Source: Pullichristensenella sp963930055
GTDB lineage: Bacteria > Bacillota > Clostridia > Christensenellales > Aristaeellaceae
Assembly (NCBI GenBank): GCA_963930055.1
Contig: CAWVKS010000007.1
Coordinates: 186,001 to 250,000, forward strand
Direction of reading: 5' to 3'
Length of the DNA stretch: 64,000 bases
In this document: piece by piece, positions 8,497 through 18,115 of the stretch
How the letters are laid out: every line of letters begins with the position of its first letter
Numbering within the stretch: the stretch's first letter is position 1
Notes under the pieces: model-generated
What the model was told of the DNA's origin: nothing
Database searches by the model: none
Seen by the model: only the letters and a program-made list of their open reading frames with translations
Translations under genes and position numbers: made by a program

Positions 8497-8736
8497 TCAG
8501 GCTTTAGGAAGGATCTCCTTTTCAAAGAAGGTCTGCACATCCTCGGGTTTGAGGGAAAACTTCTGGTCGTCCACGGTCAGGCAGACGCCGTTCTGGCAGT
8601 CGCCCATGCAGAAGCGGCCGGCCATTTCCACCTTGTCCTCCAGGCCATGTTCCTTGACCAACGCTTGCAGGCCTTCGACGATCTGGCGCGAACCCTTGAG
8701 ATGGCAAGAGCTTCCGATGCAGATAGTGATCTTCAT
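8497..8736 (-). CDS. Thioredoxin-like [2Fe-2S] ferredoxin (NuoE/HydC-like)
   Basis: A 79-residue protein with the four-Cys thioredoxin-like [2Fe-2S] pattern: CIGSSC near the N-terminus and CMGDC in the middle, as in the C-terminal part of NuoE/HndA. It likely shuttles electrons within the hydrogenase module. TAGGAGG lies 7 bases before the ATG. It is the first gene of the operon. A GC-rich gap of about 180 bases, with no gene visible, separates it from the sensory hydrogenase. Confidence 0.88.
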   Translation of the reverse strand: MKITICIGSSCHLKGSRQIVEGLQALVKEHGLEDKVEMAGRFCMGDCQNGVCLTVDDQKFSLKPEDVQTFFEKEILPKA

Positions 8737-8804
8737 GTGTTTTCCTCCTAATATCCTTTCGGCCGGGCGCGAACCGGCCAGAATGCCATGGTTTTCACAT
8801 TGCA

Positions 8805-8834
8805 ATTATAACACAAATCCCCCACAAACCGCAA
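8805..8834 (-). promoter_or_regulatory. Promoter of the [FeFe]-hydrogenase operon
   Basis: On the minus strand, TTGCGG (8829-8834), an 18-base spacer and TATAAT (8805-8810) end 69 bases before the ferredoxin ATG. Confidence 0.65.
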
Positions 8835-8947
8835 GATAAAATACGTCATCCGGCAGGTGGGAAATGATATGGGGCGGGCGGGAAAATCGCCCCGATCTAC
8901 GGAAGGTCGGCGGCGGTTCTTACGTCCATGGGCCTTGCCGGCACCTG

Positions 8948-8979
8948 AAAGCCCCGTTCCGCATAGAGAACGGGGCTTT
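8948..8979 (-). terminator. Terminator of the glg operon
   Basis: A 12-bp perfect stem AAAGCCCCGTTC / GAACGGGGCTTT with an 8-base loop lies just after the last glgA codon. The trailing T run is short (CTTT), and the stem is symmetric enough to work in both directions. Confidence 0.65.
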
Positions 8980-8993
8980 GGGGACCGAGCGGG

Positions 8994-10700
8994 TCAGGCT
9001 TCCGGCTCGGCCTTCCTGGCGCGTGTGCGGCGGGCGGGTTTTTTCTCCGCTTCGCCATCCTCAGCCTTGGGTTTGGCCGCTCGGCGGGCAGGCTTCTTCT
9101 CCGCCCCTTCCGCCGGGGCTTCCCCAGCCTTGGCGGCGGCCTTTCTGCGCGAGGCGGGCTTCTTTTCACCCTCCTCGGCCTTGGCCACCTTCTTGCGCGC
9201 GGGCTTCTTTTCGCCCTCCTCGGCTTTGGCAGCCTTCTTGCGCGCGGGCTTTTCCGGCTTGGGCGCGGTCAGTTCCTCGTAGAGGGCGAGGTACTTCTTC
9301 GCCGATTCGTCCCAGCCGTAGCTGCCCTGCATGGCGCGGCGGGCCAGCATGTTCCAGACGGCCTTCTTCTCGTGGTAAATGCTCACGGCGCGCTCGATGA
9401 CGTGGAGCATGTCGTGGGCGTTGTAGTTGAGGAAGCTGAAGCCGTTGCCCTCGCCGGTGTATTCGTTGTAGGAAAGCACCGTATCGCGCAAACCGCCGGT
9501 CCCTCGCGGACGATGGGCAGCGTGCCGTAGCGCAGGGAGATGAGCTGCGACAGGCCGCAGGGCTCGAACATGGAGGGCATGAGGTACATGTCCCGCGCCG
9601 GCATAGATGCGGTGGGACAGCTCATGGTTCATCTGGAAGGTGGCCGAGAGCTGGCCGGCGTACTTCCACTGCGCCCAGTTGAACAGATCCTCATACTTGC
9701 TCTCGCCCATGCCCAGCACGACCATCTGCGCGCCGGTGGACATGATCTCCGCAAGCACGCGCTCGACGAGGTCGAGCCCCTTCTGGGAGTTGAGGCGCGT
9801 GACCATGGCGATGATGGGCGCGTCGGCGTTTTCGTTGCAGGCCGAGCTGGCGCTGCAGGGCGATCTTGTCGCCGGCCTTCTTTTCAAAGGTATCGGCGGT
9901 GTAGTTGACGGCGATGGCCTTGTCGGTCTCCGGGTCGTACTCCACGGTGTCGATGCCGTTCAAAATGCCGGTGAGCGAATCGGCGCGGGCGCGAAGCAGG
10001 CCGTCGAGGCGTTCGCCATAGTAGGCAGTCTGGATCTCCTGCGCGTAGGTGGGGCTGACGGTGGTGATGTGGTCGGCAAAGACGATGCCGCCCTTGATGA
10101 ACGAACACTAGATCGCGTGTTGAGGCTGTCGGCGGTGTAAGCCAGCTCGCCCAGGGAGACCATCTCTTCGATGTCGTCGATCTGGAACAGGCCCTGGTAC
10201 TTGAGGTTGTGGATGGTGAAGACGGTCTTGACGTCCTTGTACTGCTCCAGTTTGCGGTACTGGATGTCCAGCATCGGCGGGATGAGGCCGGTCTGCCAGT
10301 CGTTGCAGTGGATGACGTCGGGCACGAAGTCGATCAGCGGCAGGCTCTCCAGCACGGCGCGGCAGAAGTAGGCGAAGCGCTCGCCCTCGTCGGCGCCGTA
10401 GCCGTAGATGTAGTTGCGGCCGAAGTACTGCTCGTTGTCGATGAAGTAGAAGGTGATCCCATCGTAGACGAGTTTTTCCACGCCCACGTACTGCCTGCGC
10501 CAGCCGAGGTTGACGTAGAAGAACAGCACGTGCTCCATCTTCTCGCGCCACTTCGGTTCGATGGCGGAATACATGGGCAGCATCACGCGCACATCGACGC
10601 CAAGGTCGCGCAGGCGCTTGGGCAGCGCGCCCACCACGTCCGCAAGGCCGCCGGTCTTGACGAACGGCACACATTCGCTCGCGGCAAACAGAACTTTCAT
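8994..10700 (-). pseudogene. glgA: Glycogen synthase GlgA, frame-disrupted, with long basic C-terminal tail
   Basis: Conserved glycogen synthase blocks appear in order but in different frames. The N-terminus MKVLFAASECVPFVKTGGLA carries the KTGGLA ADP-glucose loop. FIKGGIVFADHITTVSPTYA lies after a break near 10095. APIIAMVTRLNSQKGLDL lies after a break near 9845. MYLMPSMFEPCGLSQ lies after a break near 9593, and GGLRDTVLSYNEYTGEGNGF after one near 9510. No stop codon other than at the shifts interrupts these blocks. Either the gene has decayed or, more likely, the contig carries indel errors here. After the normal end (KKYLALYEEL) the frame continues for about 90 residues of EKKPARKKAAKAEEG-like repeats, a histone H1-like tail not usual for GlgA. 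The gene starts 15 bases after glgD. Confidence 0.85.
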
Positions 10701-10715
10701 GTTGGGAAACCCCCT

Positions 10716-11846
10716 TTACAGAGTGACATTCTTGCCAATGACGATCGGGTACTGCACCTGGCCGATGAGCCGGCCGTGGGTGCGGACGGTGACGTTTTTT
10801 GTCGAGGATGACGTTTTCAAGCTCCACACTGTCCTCGATCTCGCTGTCCTGCATGATGATGGCGTTCTTGACCGAGGCGTTGCGGCCGATGTGCACGCCG
10901 CGGAAGAGCACGCAGTTCTCCACGCTGCCCTCGATGACGCAGCCGTCGGCGACGAGCGAGTTCTTCACGTTGTTGCCCTCGCGGTAGACGGCGGGCACGT
11001 CGTCGCGCGTCTTGGTGTAGACGGGGCTTTTCTTGAACAGCTCCTGACGGACGTTGTAGTCCAGAAGGTCCATGTTGCAGCGGAAGTAGCTCTTGATGGT
11101 CTCGATGCGGCGGTAGTAACCCTTGAACTCATAGCCGTAGACCTTCAGGGAGCCGGACTTGATGGCGGGCTGGATGAGCTCGCGGTTGATGTCGTGCTCG
11201 CCGTGGGCGGCGGCGCCGTCCACCAGGTGCATCAGCAGCGTGCGCTTGATGAGCAGCACGTTCATGTACATGGTATCGTAGTTGGCGGCGTTGGGGTTGA
11301 CCTCCATATCGCTGATGCGGCCGTCCTTTTCCACGTTGAGGAAGGCGTGGGTGTGCTTGCCGGCGGAGCTCAGTTCCATATCGCGGCGCACCTTGGTGTA
11401 GAGCAGGGTGATGTCCGCGTCGGTCTGCTCGTGCTGGCGGATCATGGGCTCAAAGTTCATGTTGAAGACCATGTTGCTGTTGGTGAGCAGGGCCAAGCGC
11501 TGCTTGGAGCGGCGCAGATAGTCGAAATTGGCGCGCAGCGCGTCCAGGACGCCCAGGTATTCGCCGCCGTTTTCCTGCGTCACGAAGGGGGGCAGGAGGA
11601 ACAGGCCGTTGTTGCGGGTGTGCAGGTCCCACTCCTTGCCGGAGCCGAGATGATCCATCAGGGAGCGGTAGTTGCGCTGCATGATGACGCCCACGTTGCG
11701 CACGCCGGAGTTGACCATGCTGGAGAGGATGAAGTCCACCACGCGGTAGCGACCCGCGAGCGGCAGGGCGGCGACCGAGCGCTGGTTGGTAAGCTCCCGC
11801 AGGGACAGATCGTCCTTGTTGGTGTAGATGATGCCCATCACGTTCT

Positions 11847-11850
<4 letters not shown>
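10716..11850 (-). pseudogene. glgD: GlgD, glucose-1-phosphate adenylyltransferase-like subunit, one frameshift near the 3' end
   Basis: About 377 residues if one base is removed from the six-base A run (minus strand) at 10795-10800. The corrected end reads DKNVTVRTHGRLIGQVQYP and stops at 10716, just before glgA. The nucleotidyltransferase domain (LPLAGRYRVVDFILSSMVNS) lacks the fully canonical GGxGxRL loop of GlgC (it begins MGIIYTNKDD). This is typical of GlgD, the regulatory partner of GlgC in Firmicutes. A left-handed beta-helix hexapeptide domain follows (ENCVLFRGVHIGRNASVKNA). It overlaps the glgC stop by 4 bases (ATGA). The homopolymer context favours a sequencing error over true loss. 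Confidence 0.88.
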
Positions 11851-13058
<1,208 letters not shown>

Positions 13059-13115
13059 CCCTGCCTTTATATGATGAAATATTGGGCAATAGAAGAGCTG
13101 TAACTTACACATAAC

Positions 13116-13121
13116 ATTATA
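13116..13121 (-). promoter_or_regulatory. -10 box of the glg operon
   Basis: TATAAT on the minus strand lies 57 bases upstream of glgC in an AT-rich stretch. No clear -35 is seen at 16-18 bases. Confidence 0.45.
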
Positions 13122-13226
13122 ACGCAAAATCAAAACAAAAGCCATACGCGCAATGGAAAAAAATGTAGCGTTTTTTTGGATGAGATGGAAAAAATCAGGA
13201 AAGTCTTTTCTTGAAAGGGAAAAGTT

Positions 13227-13259
13227 CTCTTAAACCAAGGCTTTTGTGCGGTTTAAGAG
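13227..13259 (-). terminator. Second hairpin downstream of ksgA
   Basis: A 10-bp perfect stem CTCTTAAACC / GGTTTAAGAG is followed on the minus strand by AACTTTTCCC. It may back up the ksgA terminator and insulate glgC. Confidence 0.45.
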
Positions 13260-13272
13260 GAAAAATCCCCGT

Positions 13273-13310
13273 AAAGAAACCGCCGGGATCAGGACGCCCC
13301 GGCGGCAAAA
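13273..13310 (-). terminator. Intrinsic terminator of ksgA
   Basis: On the minus strand a CCGCCGGG / CCCGGCGG stem with a 9-10-base loop is followed by TTTCTTT, a few bases after the ksgA stop. Confidence 0.75.
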
Positions 13311-13313
13311 TGT

Positions 13314-14167
13314 TTACATTTCCCGCATATCCCCCAGCGCGTCGGCGAGGCGGGCAAGGCCCTCCAGCGGCACGGCTTCGCCGCGCACGCGCTCGGGAAG
13401 GCCGGCGCGGGCGACGGCCTGCGCGGCGGCTTCGGCGGAGAGGGAAAAGGCGGCGCGCAGGTTGTTTTGCAGCGTCTTGCGGCGCATGGCGAAGGCCGCG
13501 GCGAGCACGCGCAAAAAGAGCGCTTCGTCGTTGGGGCGCACAGGGCGCTCCCGGTAGAGGTCGATGCGCAGAAAGGCGCTGACGACGTGGGGACTGGGCT
13601 CGAACGCCTCGGGCGGTATCTCTTCCAATATCTGCGGCTCGCCGAAATAGCGCACCAGGGCGGCGAGGGTGGCACCACTGCTTGTCGCCGGGGAGGCTCG
13701 TCATGCGCTCGGCGGCCTCCTTCTGTACCATCACGGCGATGCTCTGATAGCCCGCGCCGCGCAAAAGCAGGCGCTGTATGACGTCGGCGGTGATGTAGTA
13801 GGGCAGGTTGGCCACCACGCGCGCGCCGGGGGCGGGTGAGGGCGGAAAGGTCGGTTTTCAGCGCGTCGGCGTAGAGAACGCGGGCGTTTTCGCAGCCCTC
13901 GAGCATGGAAGAGAGCACCGGCTCCAGGCGCTTATCCAGCTCCACGGCGGTGACAGAGCGGGCGCGACGCGCGAGCAGGCAGGTCATCAGGCCGGGGCCG
14001 GGGCCGATCTCCAGCACATCGTCCGCCGCCGTGACACCGGCAAGGTCGATGAGGTGGGAAAGCAGGTTTTCATCCAGCAGGAAATTCTGCCCCAGCGCGT
14101 GGGCGGTCTGAAAGCCGTGCTTTTCCAGCAGCACCCGCGCGCGCAGGCCGGGGGAAATATCGTTCAT
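13314..14167 (-). pseudogene. ksgA: 16S rRNA dimethyladenosine transferase KsgA/RsmA, two frame disruptions
   Basis: The N-terminal part (HALGQNFLLDENLL, SAM motif VLEIGPGPGLMTCLL, VTAVELDKRLEPVL) is in one frame. MVANLPYYITADVIQRLLL is in a second after a break in the five-G run at 13828-13832. RYFGEPQILEEIPPEAFEPSPHVVSAFL is in a third after a break near 13674. Removing two bases gives a normal 283-residue KsgA, with all motifs kept. KsgA dimethylates the two adjacent adenines of helix 45 in 16S rRNA. The start overlaps the GNAT stop (ATGA), with GGGAGG upstream. Local sequence error is the simplest explanation because the gene is near-universal. Confidence 0.88.
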
Positions 14168-14724
14168 GCATTTGCCTCCCATTCGTCGCGGAGGATACTG
14201 TAGACCACTGTATCGACAAAGCGCCCTTTGAGAAAACGCTGTTGACGCAGCACGCCCTCGCGGGCCATGCCCGCCTTCTGCATCACCCGGCCGGAGGCAG
14301 GGTTGTCGGGATCGTGTACGGCGGCTATGCGGTGGAAGTTCACCTGCGCAAACAAAAAATCCACGAGCGCGCGCAGGGCTTCCGTGGCAATGCCGCGCCC
14401 CCACCAGCGCCTGCCCAGGCAATAGCCCACTTCGCAGTTCAGGTCGGCCTCCGACATGCGCGCGACTCCGACGCTGCCGATGAGCGTTCCTTCAAAAACG
14501 ATCCCCCAGTTGTAATAGTCCGGCTGGCCGTAACCCGCAACGACGCCTTCCAGATAGGCGCGCGAATCCGCCTCGCTTGCGTGCGGCTCCCAACTCACAT
14601 AGCGCGCCACTTCCGCATCGCCCGTCCAGTTGCGGAACATATCCCCCGCGTCTGCAAGACACATGGGGCGCAACAGGAGGCGGCGCGTTTCAAGCGGGAC
14701 CGTACCCCGGTGGGTAAGCTGCAT
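14164..14724 (-). CDS. GNAT N-acetyltransferase (RimJ/RimL-like)
   Basis: A 186-residue protein. It starts with TRRLLLRPMCLADAGDMF, the typical RimJ/L beginning (about 13-30). The acetyl-CoA loop region is EVGYCLGRRWWGRGIATEAL (about 98-117), followed by HRIAAVHDPDNPASGRVMQKAG. This subfamily acetylates protein N-termini or small molecules; the substrate is unknown. AAAGGAGG precedes the ATG. It overlaps ksgA by 4 bases, so the two are probably co-translated. Confidence 0.88.
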   Translation of the reverse strand: MQLTHRGTVPLETRRLLLRPMCLADAGDMFRNWTGDAEVARYVSWEPHASEADSRAYLEGVVAGYGQPDYYNWGIVFEGTLIGSVGVARMSEADLNCEVGYCLGRRWWGRGIATEALRALVDFLFAQVNFHRIAAVHDPDNPASGRVMQKAGMAREGVLRQQRFLKGRFVDTVVYSILRDEWEANA

Positions 14725-14892
14725 ATCTTCCTCCTTTCAGCAGAGAAAGCGGCCCCGGGCGCCGTCAGGCCCACGGCCGCAAAAATCGTCCGATACAGAA
14801 TACAGTGCTTCCTGCCGGCCGCACGCTTCCCCAGCGTCCCGGCTGTCAGGCCGTTTTTTCCACATCCTGCGCCCTCACGAAGGGAAGATCGG

Positions 14893-15270
14893 TCATTCCT
14901 CCTCCATGGAACGGCGGGTGACCTTGGCGGCGATGCGGCGCACGTTCTCCGCCATGTCGAGGAATACGTTGGTCTCCGCGAGCATGATCAGCGCCGCGAT
15001 GATCATCATCACCATCACGACGATGCCCATGACCTTGCCCGAGATCGTGTATGCGTAGCTGATGGTCGTGGTCGCGCCATCGACCTGCATGTTGGGCAAC
15101 TGTTGCAAAATGTCCTGCGCCTGCGCCATGGTCTGCTGCGCCTGGTCGATCGCGGCCATGACGCCGAGGCCGAGGAAAACGCCGCCCAGGATCATCAGGA
15201 TGGCCAGCACCCAGACGATGACGCGCATCAGGCGGATCCAGCCCTTGCCCTTCGCTCCTCTTCTTGCCAT
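14893..15270 (-). CDS. Small membrane protein of unknown function
   Basis: A 125-residue protein with a basic N-terminus (MARRGAKGKGWIRLMR) and one strong hydrophobic segment (about 17-40). A Gln/Ala-rich stretch (about 41-60) is followed by a second hydrophobic segment (about 78-98) and a charged tail RRIAAKVTRRSMEEE. I do not recognise the family. AAAGGAG is well spaced from the ATG. It lies between upp and the GNAT gene on the same strand. Confidence 0.65.
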   Translation of the reverse strand: MARRGAKGKGWIRLMRVIVWVLAILMILGGVFLGLGVMAAIDQAQQTMAQAQDILQQLPNMQVDGATTTISYAYTISGKVMGIVVMVMMIIAALIMLAETNVFLDMAENVRRIAAKVTRRSMEEE

Positions 15271-15329
15271 GTTTCTTCTCCTTTCTCCTTTTCAAAAGCC
15301 CCGCAGTTTCCGCAGCGAACCTGCCGGGA

Positions 15330-15959
15330 CTATTTCGTGCCGAAGAGACGGTCGCCCGCGTCGCCAAGGCCGGGGACGATGTACTTGTGCTCGTTGAGGT
15401 GGTCGTCGATGGCGGCGATGTAGAGATCGACGTCGGGATGCGCCTTCTGCAAAGCCTCCACGCCCTCCGGGCAGCCCACCAGGCAGACCAGCTTGATGGT
15501 GTTGCAGCCGTGCTTTTTGAGGATGTCGATGGCGGCGATGGAGGAGCCGCCCGTGGCCAGCATGGGATCGAGCACCAGCATTTCGCGCTCGCCCACGTCC
15601 GGCGGCAGCTTGCAGTAGTACTCCACCGGCAGGTGGGTCTCCGGGTCGCGGTAGAGGCCGATGTGGCCGACCTTGGCCGCGGGCACGAGGTTGGTCACGC
15701 CGTCCACCATGCCCAACCCCGCCCGCAGGATGGGCACGATGCCCAGCTTCTTACCGGCGAGCACGTGGGTCTTGCACGGGGAGACGGGGGTCTCGATCTC
15801 GACCTCCCTGAGCGGCAGGTCGCGCGTGACCTCATAGGCCATCAGCATGCCGATCTCCTCGAGGAGCTGGCGGAAGTCCTTGGTGCCACAGTTTTTGTCG
15901 CGCATTAAAGAGAGTTTGTGCTGTACCAGCGGATGGTCCACCACGACGACTTTGCCCAT
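15330..15959 (-). CDS. upp: Uracil phosphoribosyltransferase
   Basis: A 209-residue enzyme converting uracil and PRPP to UMP (pyrimidine salvage). It shows VVDHPLVQHKLSLMRDKNCG at the N-terminus, GIVPILRAGLGMVDG (about 73-87) and the PRPP loop LDPMLATGGSS (about 129-139). The uracil-binding end IVPGLGDAGDRLFGTK completes it. AAGGAGG lies 8 bases before the ATG; an upstream in-frame extension is not needed. It has its own strong promoter and a leader hairpin. Confidence 0.96.
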   Translation of the reverse strand: MGKVVVVDHPLVQHKLSLMRDKNCGTKDFRQLLEEIGMLMAYEVTRDLPLREVEIETPVSPCKTHVLAGKKLGIVPILRAGLGMVDGVTNLVPAAKVGHIGLYRDPETHLPVEYYCKLPPDVGEREMLVLDPMLATGGSSIAAIDILKKHGCNTIKLVCLVGCPEGVEALQKAHPDVDLYIAAIDDHLNEHKYIVPGLGDAGDRLFGTK

Positions 15960-15991
15960 CTGTATATCCTCCTTGACGGCGCGCAGGGAAA

Positions 15992-16023
15992 CGCGGCGGG
16001 GCAAGCGTTTGCGTCCCGCCGCG
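15992..16023 (-). promoter_or_regulatory. Leader hairpin of upp
   Basis: A perfect 9-bp stem CGCGGCGGG / CCCGCCGCG with a 14-base loop lies in the upp 5' leader, between promoter and ribosome site. No T run follows, so it is not an obvious terminator. Role unknown. Confidence 0.4.
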
Positions 16024-16045
16024 TCCGGCTCGCCTGTTTTTCCCC

Positions 16046-16074
16046 ATTATACCCGATTTTGCCGGGAATGACAA
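16046..16074 (-). promoter_or_regulatory. Promoter of upp
   Basis: Near-consensus on the minus strand: TTGTCA (16069-16074), 17-base spacer, TATAAT (16046-16051). Confidence 0.85.
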
Positions 16075-16107
16075 TAGACGCGCCGCAGAAATTCCACAAA
16101 TATGCCT

Positions 16108-17109
16108 TTATACGCCCGGATCGCGCAAAAACTCCACCAGCATCCTTTTCGCGCCCTCGCAATCGGCAAGGGAGATGGTCTCGCAGGCGGAATGGACGTA
16201 GCGGCAGGCGATGGAGATGGTGCCCGCCAGCACGCCCGCGCGCGCGGCCTGCATGGCGGCCGCGTCGTTGCCGCCGGCGGTGAGCACTTCGCGCTGCGTT
16301 TTCACACCGACGCGCCCCGCGGCCTCTTCCAGCCCCCTGACCACGCGCGGGGAGCAGACCAGGGAGCTGTCGCGCACCTTGACGCAGGGGCCTTCCCCGG
16401 CTTTGACGGCGATCTTCGGACCCTTGGGGGTATCGCCGGAGAGCGTCACGTCCAGCGCCACGCCGATCTGCGGATCGACGCCGTAGGCCGCCGTGCGCGC
16501 GCCGCGCAGCCCCAATTCCTCCTGCACGGTAAAGACGAACGCCACTTCGTTTTCGCAGTCGCCCAGTTCCTTCATGGCCTCCAGCGCGATGGCGCAGCCC
16601 ACGCGGTCGTCCACGGCCGGGGCGGCGATCATGCCGTTGGCCATTTCAAAGGCGTCCGGGGCGTAGACGGCCACGTCGCCGAGGGCGACCATGTTGAGGG
16701 CGTCCTCGCGGTCCTTCGCGCCGATGTCGATGAAGAGGTCGCTCATTTTGTTGTCGTCGGCGGAGAAGCGCTCGGTCTCGTTGGAGACGACGCCGTTGAC
16801 GCCGTTTGCAAAGACGACATGGCGGTTGAGGGAGGCGCGCTTGCTGACGCCGCCGGCGTTGTGGACGCGCAGAAAGCCGTGCTTGTCGGCGTCGAGCACC
16901 ACAAAACCGATGTGATCCATGTGCGCCGAAACCATGATGCGCCTGCCGCCCTCTTTGGCGGCGCGGCGGACGCAGATGAGGTTGCCCAGCGCGTCCGCGC
17001 GCACTTCGTCGCAGCAGGGGCGGGCCAGTTCGGCGATCGTCTCGCGGATGGCGTCCTCGCGGCCGGTGCCGCCGTAGGTATTCAAAAGCGTAAAGAGCGT
17101 CTGTTTCAT
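16108..17109 (-). CDS. M42-family metallopeptidase (third of three)
   Basis: A 333-residue M42 (glutamyl aminopeptidase/deblocking aminopeptidase) homologue. Metal ligands are visible: His in MVSAHMDHIGFVV (about 59-71), Asp in AAPAVDDRVGCA (about 164-175), the catalytic Glu pair in TVQEELGLRG (about 195-204), Asp in VALDVT and the terminal His in YVHSACE. The fold forms dodecameric cytoplasmic exopeptidases that trim peptides. It starts 1 base after the preceding M42 gene and ends a purR-M42-M42-M42 run. Substrate preference cannot be read from sequence. Confidence 0.9.
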   Translation of the reverse strand: MKQTLFTLLNTYGGTGREDAIRETIAELARPCCDEVRADALGNLICVRRAAKEGGRRIMVSAHMDHIGFVVLDADKHGFLRVHNAGGVSKRASLNRHVVFANGVNGVVSNETERFSADDNKMSDLFIDIGAKDREDALNMVALGDVAVYAPDAFEMANGMIAAPAVDDRVGCAIALEAMKELGDCENEVAFVFTVQEELGLRGARTAAYGVDPQIGVALDVTLSGDTPKGPKIAVKAGEGPCVKVRDSSLVCSPRVVRGLEEAAGRVGVKTQREVLTAGGNDAAAMQAARAGVLAGTISIACRYVHSACETISLADCEGAKRMLVEFLRDPGV

Positions 17110-17110
17110 C

Positions 17111-18115
17111 TCACTGCCTCCTCAGATAGCTGTCGGCAAGGCGGTACTGCGCCTCGATGTCGGAAAAGGCGGCCACGCTGGCGCCGGAATGGATGTTGCG
17201 GCAGGGCACGCTGAGCACGCCCGTGGGCACGCCCGCGCGCGCAAGCTGTATCTCGCCCGCGTCGTTGCCGCCGGTGACGGACTGCTTGAACTGCCAGGCG
17301 ATGCCCTCCTCCTTGGCCACGTCGCGCAGCTTCTGCCACACGGGGCGGCAGGAGACGCTGGCGCGGTCCATGAAGGAGATGGCCACGCCCTCACCCACGC
17401 GGCAGACGCGCAGGTGGGAAGGCACATCGCCCAGGTCGTTGGAGGTGGTGCCTTCGAGGATGACGGCCTCGTCGGCTTCGACATTGTGGCCGACGCAGGC
17501 CGCGCCGCGCAGGCCGATCTCTTCCTGCACGGTAAAGGCGCAGGTGATGTCGCAGGGGTAGTCGTTTTCCAGGAGGCTCATCAGCGTCATGCAGCCCACG
17601 CGGTCGTCCAGCGCCTTCGCTTTGACAAGGCCCGCGCCGAATTCGCGCCAGTCGGAGCGGAAGGAGACGTAGTCGCCGACGCTAACGAGCTTTTCGGCCT
17701 CTTCCTTCGTGGACGCGCCGATGTCGATGTACAGTTCCTCGTGTTTGAGCACTTTTTCAAACTCGGCGCGCGTCTGCAGATGGATGGCCTTGGCGCCGAT
17801 GACGCCGGGCACTTCCTTCTCCCCCACCAATACAGGCTTGGAGACGACCACGCGGGCGTCGACGCCGCCCACCGGCTCGTAGCTGAGAAGGCCGTTGTCA
17901 TTGATGCCCAATACCATGAAGCCCACTTCGTCCATGTGGGCGGCGAGAAGGACGTGTTTTTTGCCCTCCGTGCCCTTCTTGTAGGCCATGAGGTTGCCGA
18001 TGGGGTCTGTCCAGACGCGTGTGGCGTGTTTTTCCACGTGGGCGCGGATGAAATCGCGCACGCGGCCCTCGTCGCCGCTGACGCCGCGCAGCAGGCAAAG
18101 CTCCTTTAGAACCAT
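17111..18115 (-). CDS. M42-family metallopeptidase (second of three)
   Basis: A 334-residue M42 peptidase: LLAAHMDEVGFMV (metal His), KALDDRVGCM, the Glu pair in TVQEEIGLRGA, and a C-terminal RNIHSGASV. It is clearly a paralogue of its two neighbours but not a near-identical copy. The ATG at 18115 has GGGAGG 7 bases upstream and overlaps the preceding M42 gene by 10 bases, implying translational coupling. Confidence 0.9.
   Translation of the reverse strand: MVLKELCLLRGVSGDEGRVRDFIRAHVEKHATRVWTDPIGNLMAYKKGTEGKKHVLLAAHMDEVGFMVLGINDNGLLSYEPVGGVDARVVVSKPVLVGEKEVPGVIGAKAIHLQTRAEFEKVLKHEELYIDIGASTKEEAEKLVSVGDYVSFRSDWREFGAGLVKAKALDDRVGCMTLMSLLENDYPCDITCAFTVQEEIGLRGAACVGHNVEADEAVILEGTTSNDLGDVPSHLRVCRVGEGVAISFMDRASVSCRPVWQKLRDVAKEEGIAWQFKQSVTGGNDAGEIQLARAGVPTGVLSVPCRNIHSGASVAAFSDIEAQYRLADSYLRRQ

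Noticed and set aside
8994..9270. Separate histone-like gene
   Set aside because: The repeat region is in frame with the last GlgA segment, with no start codon plus ribosome site between them.
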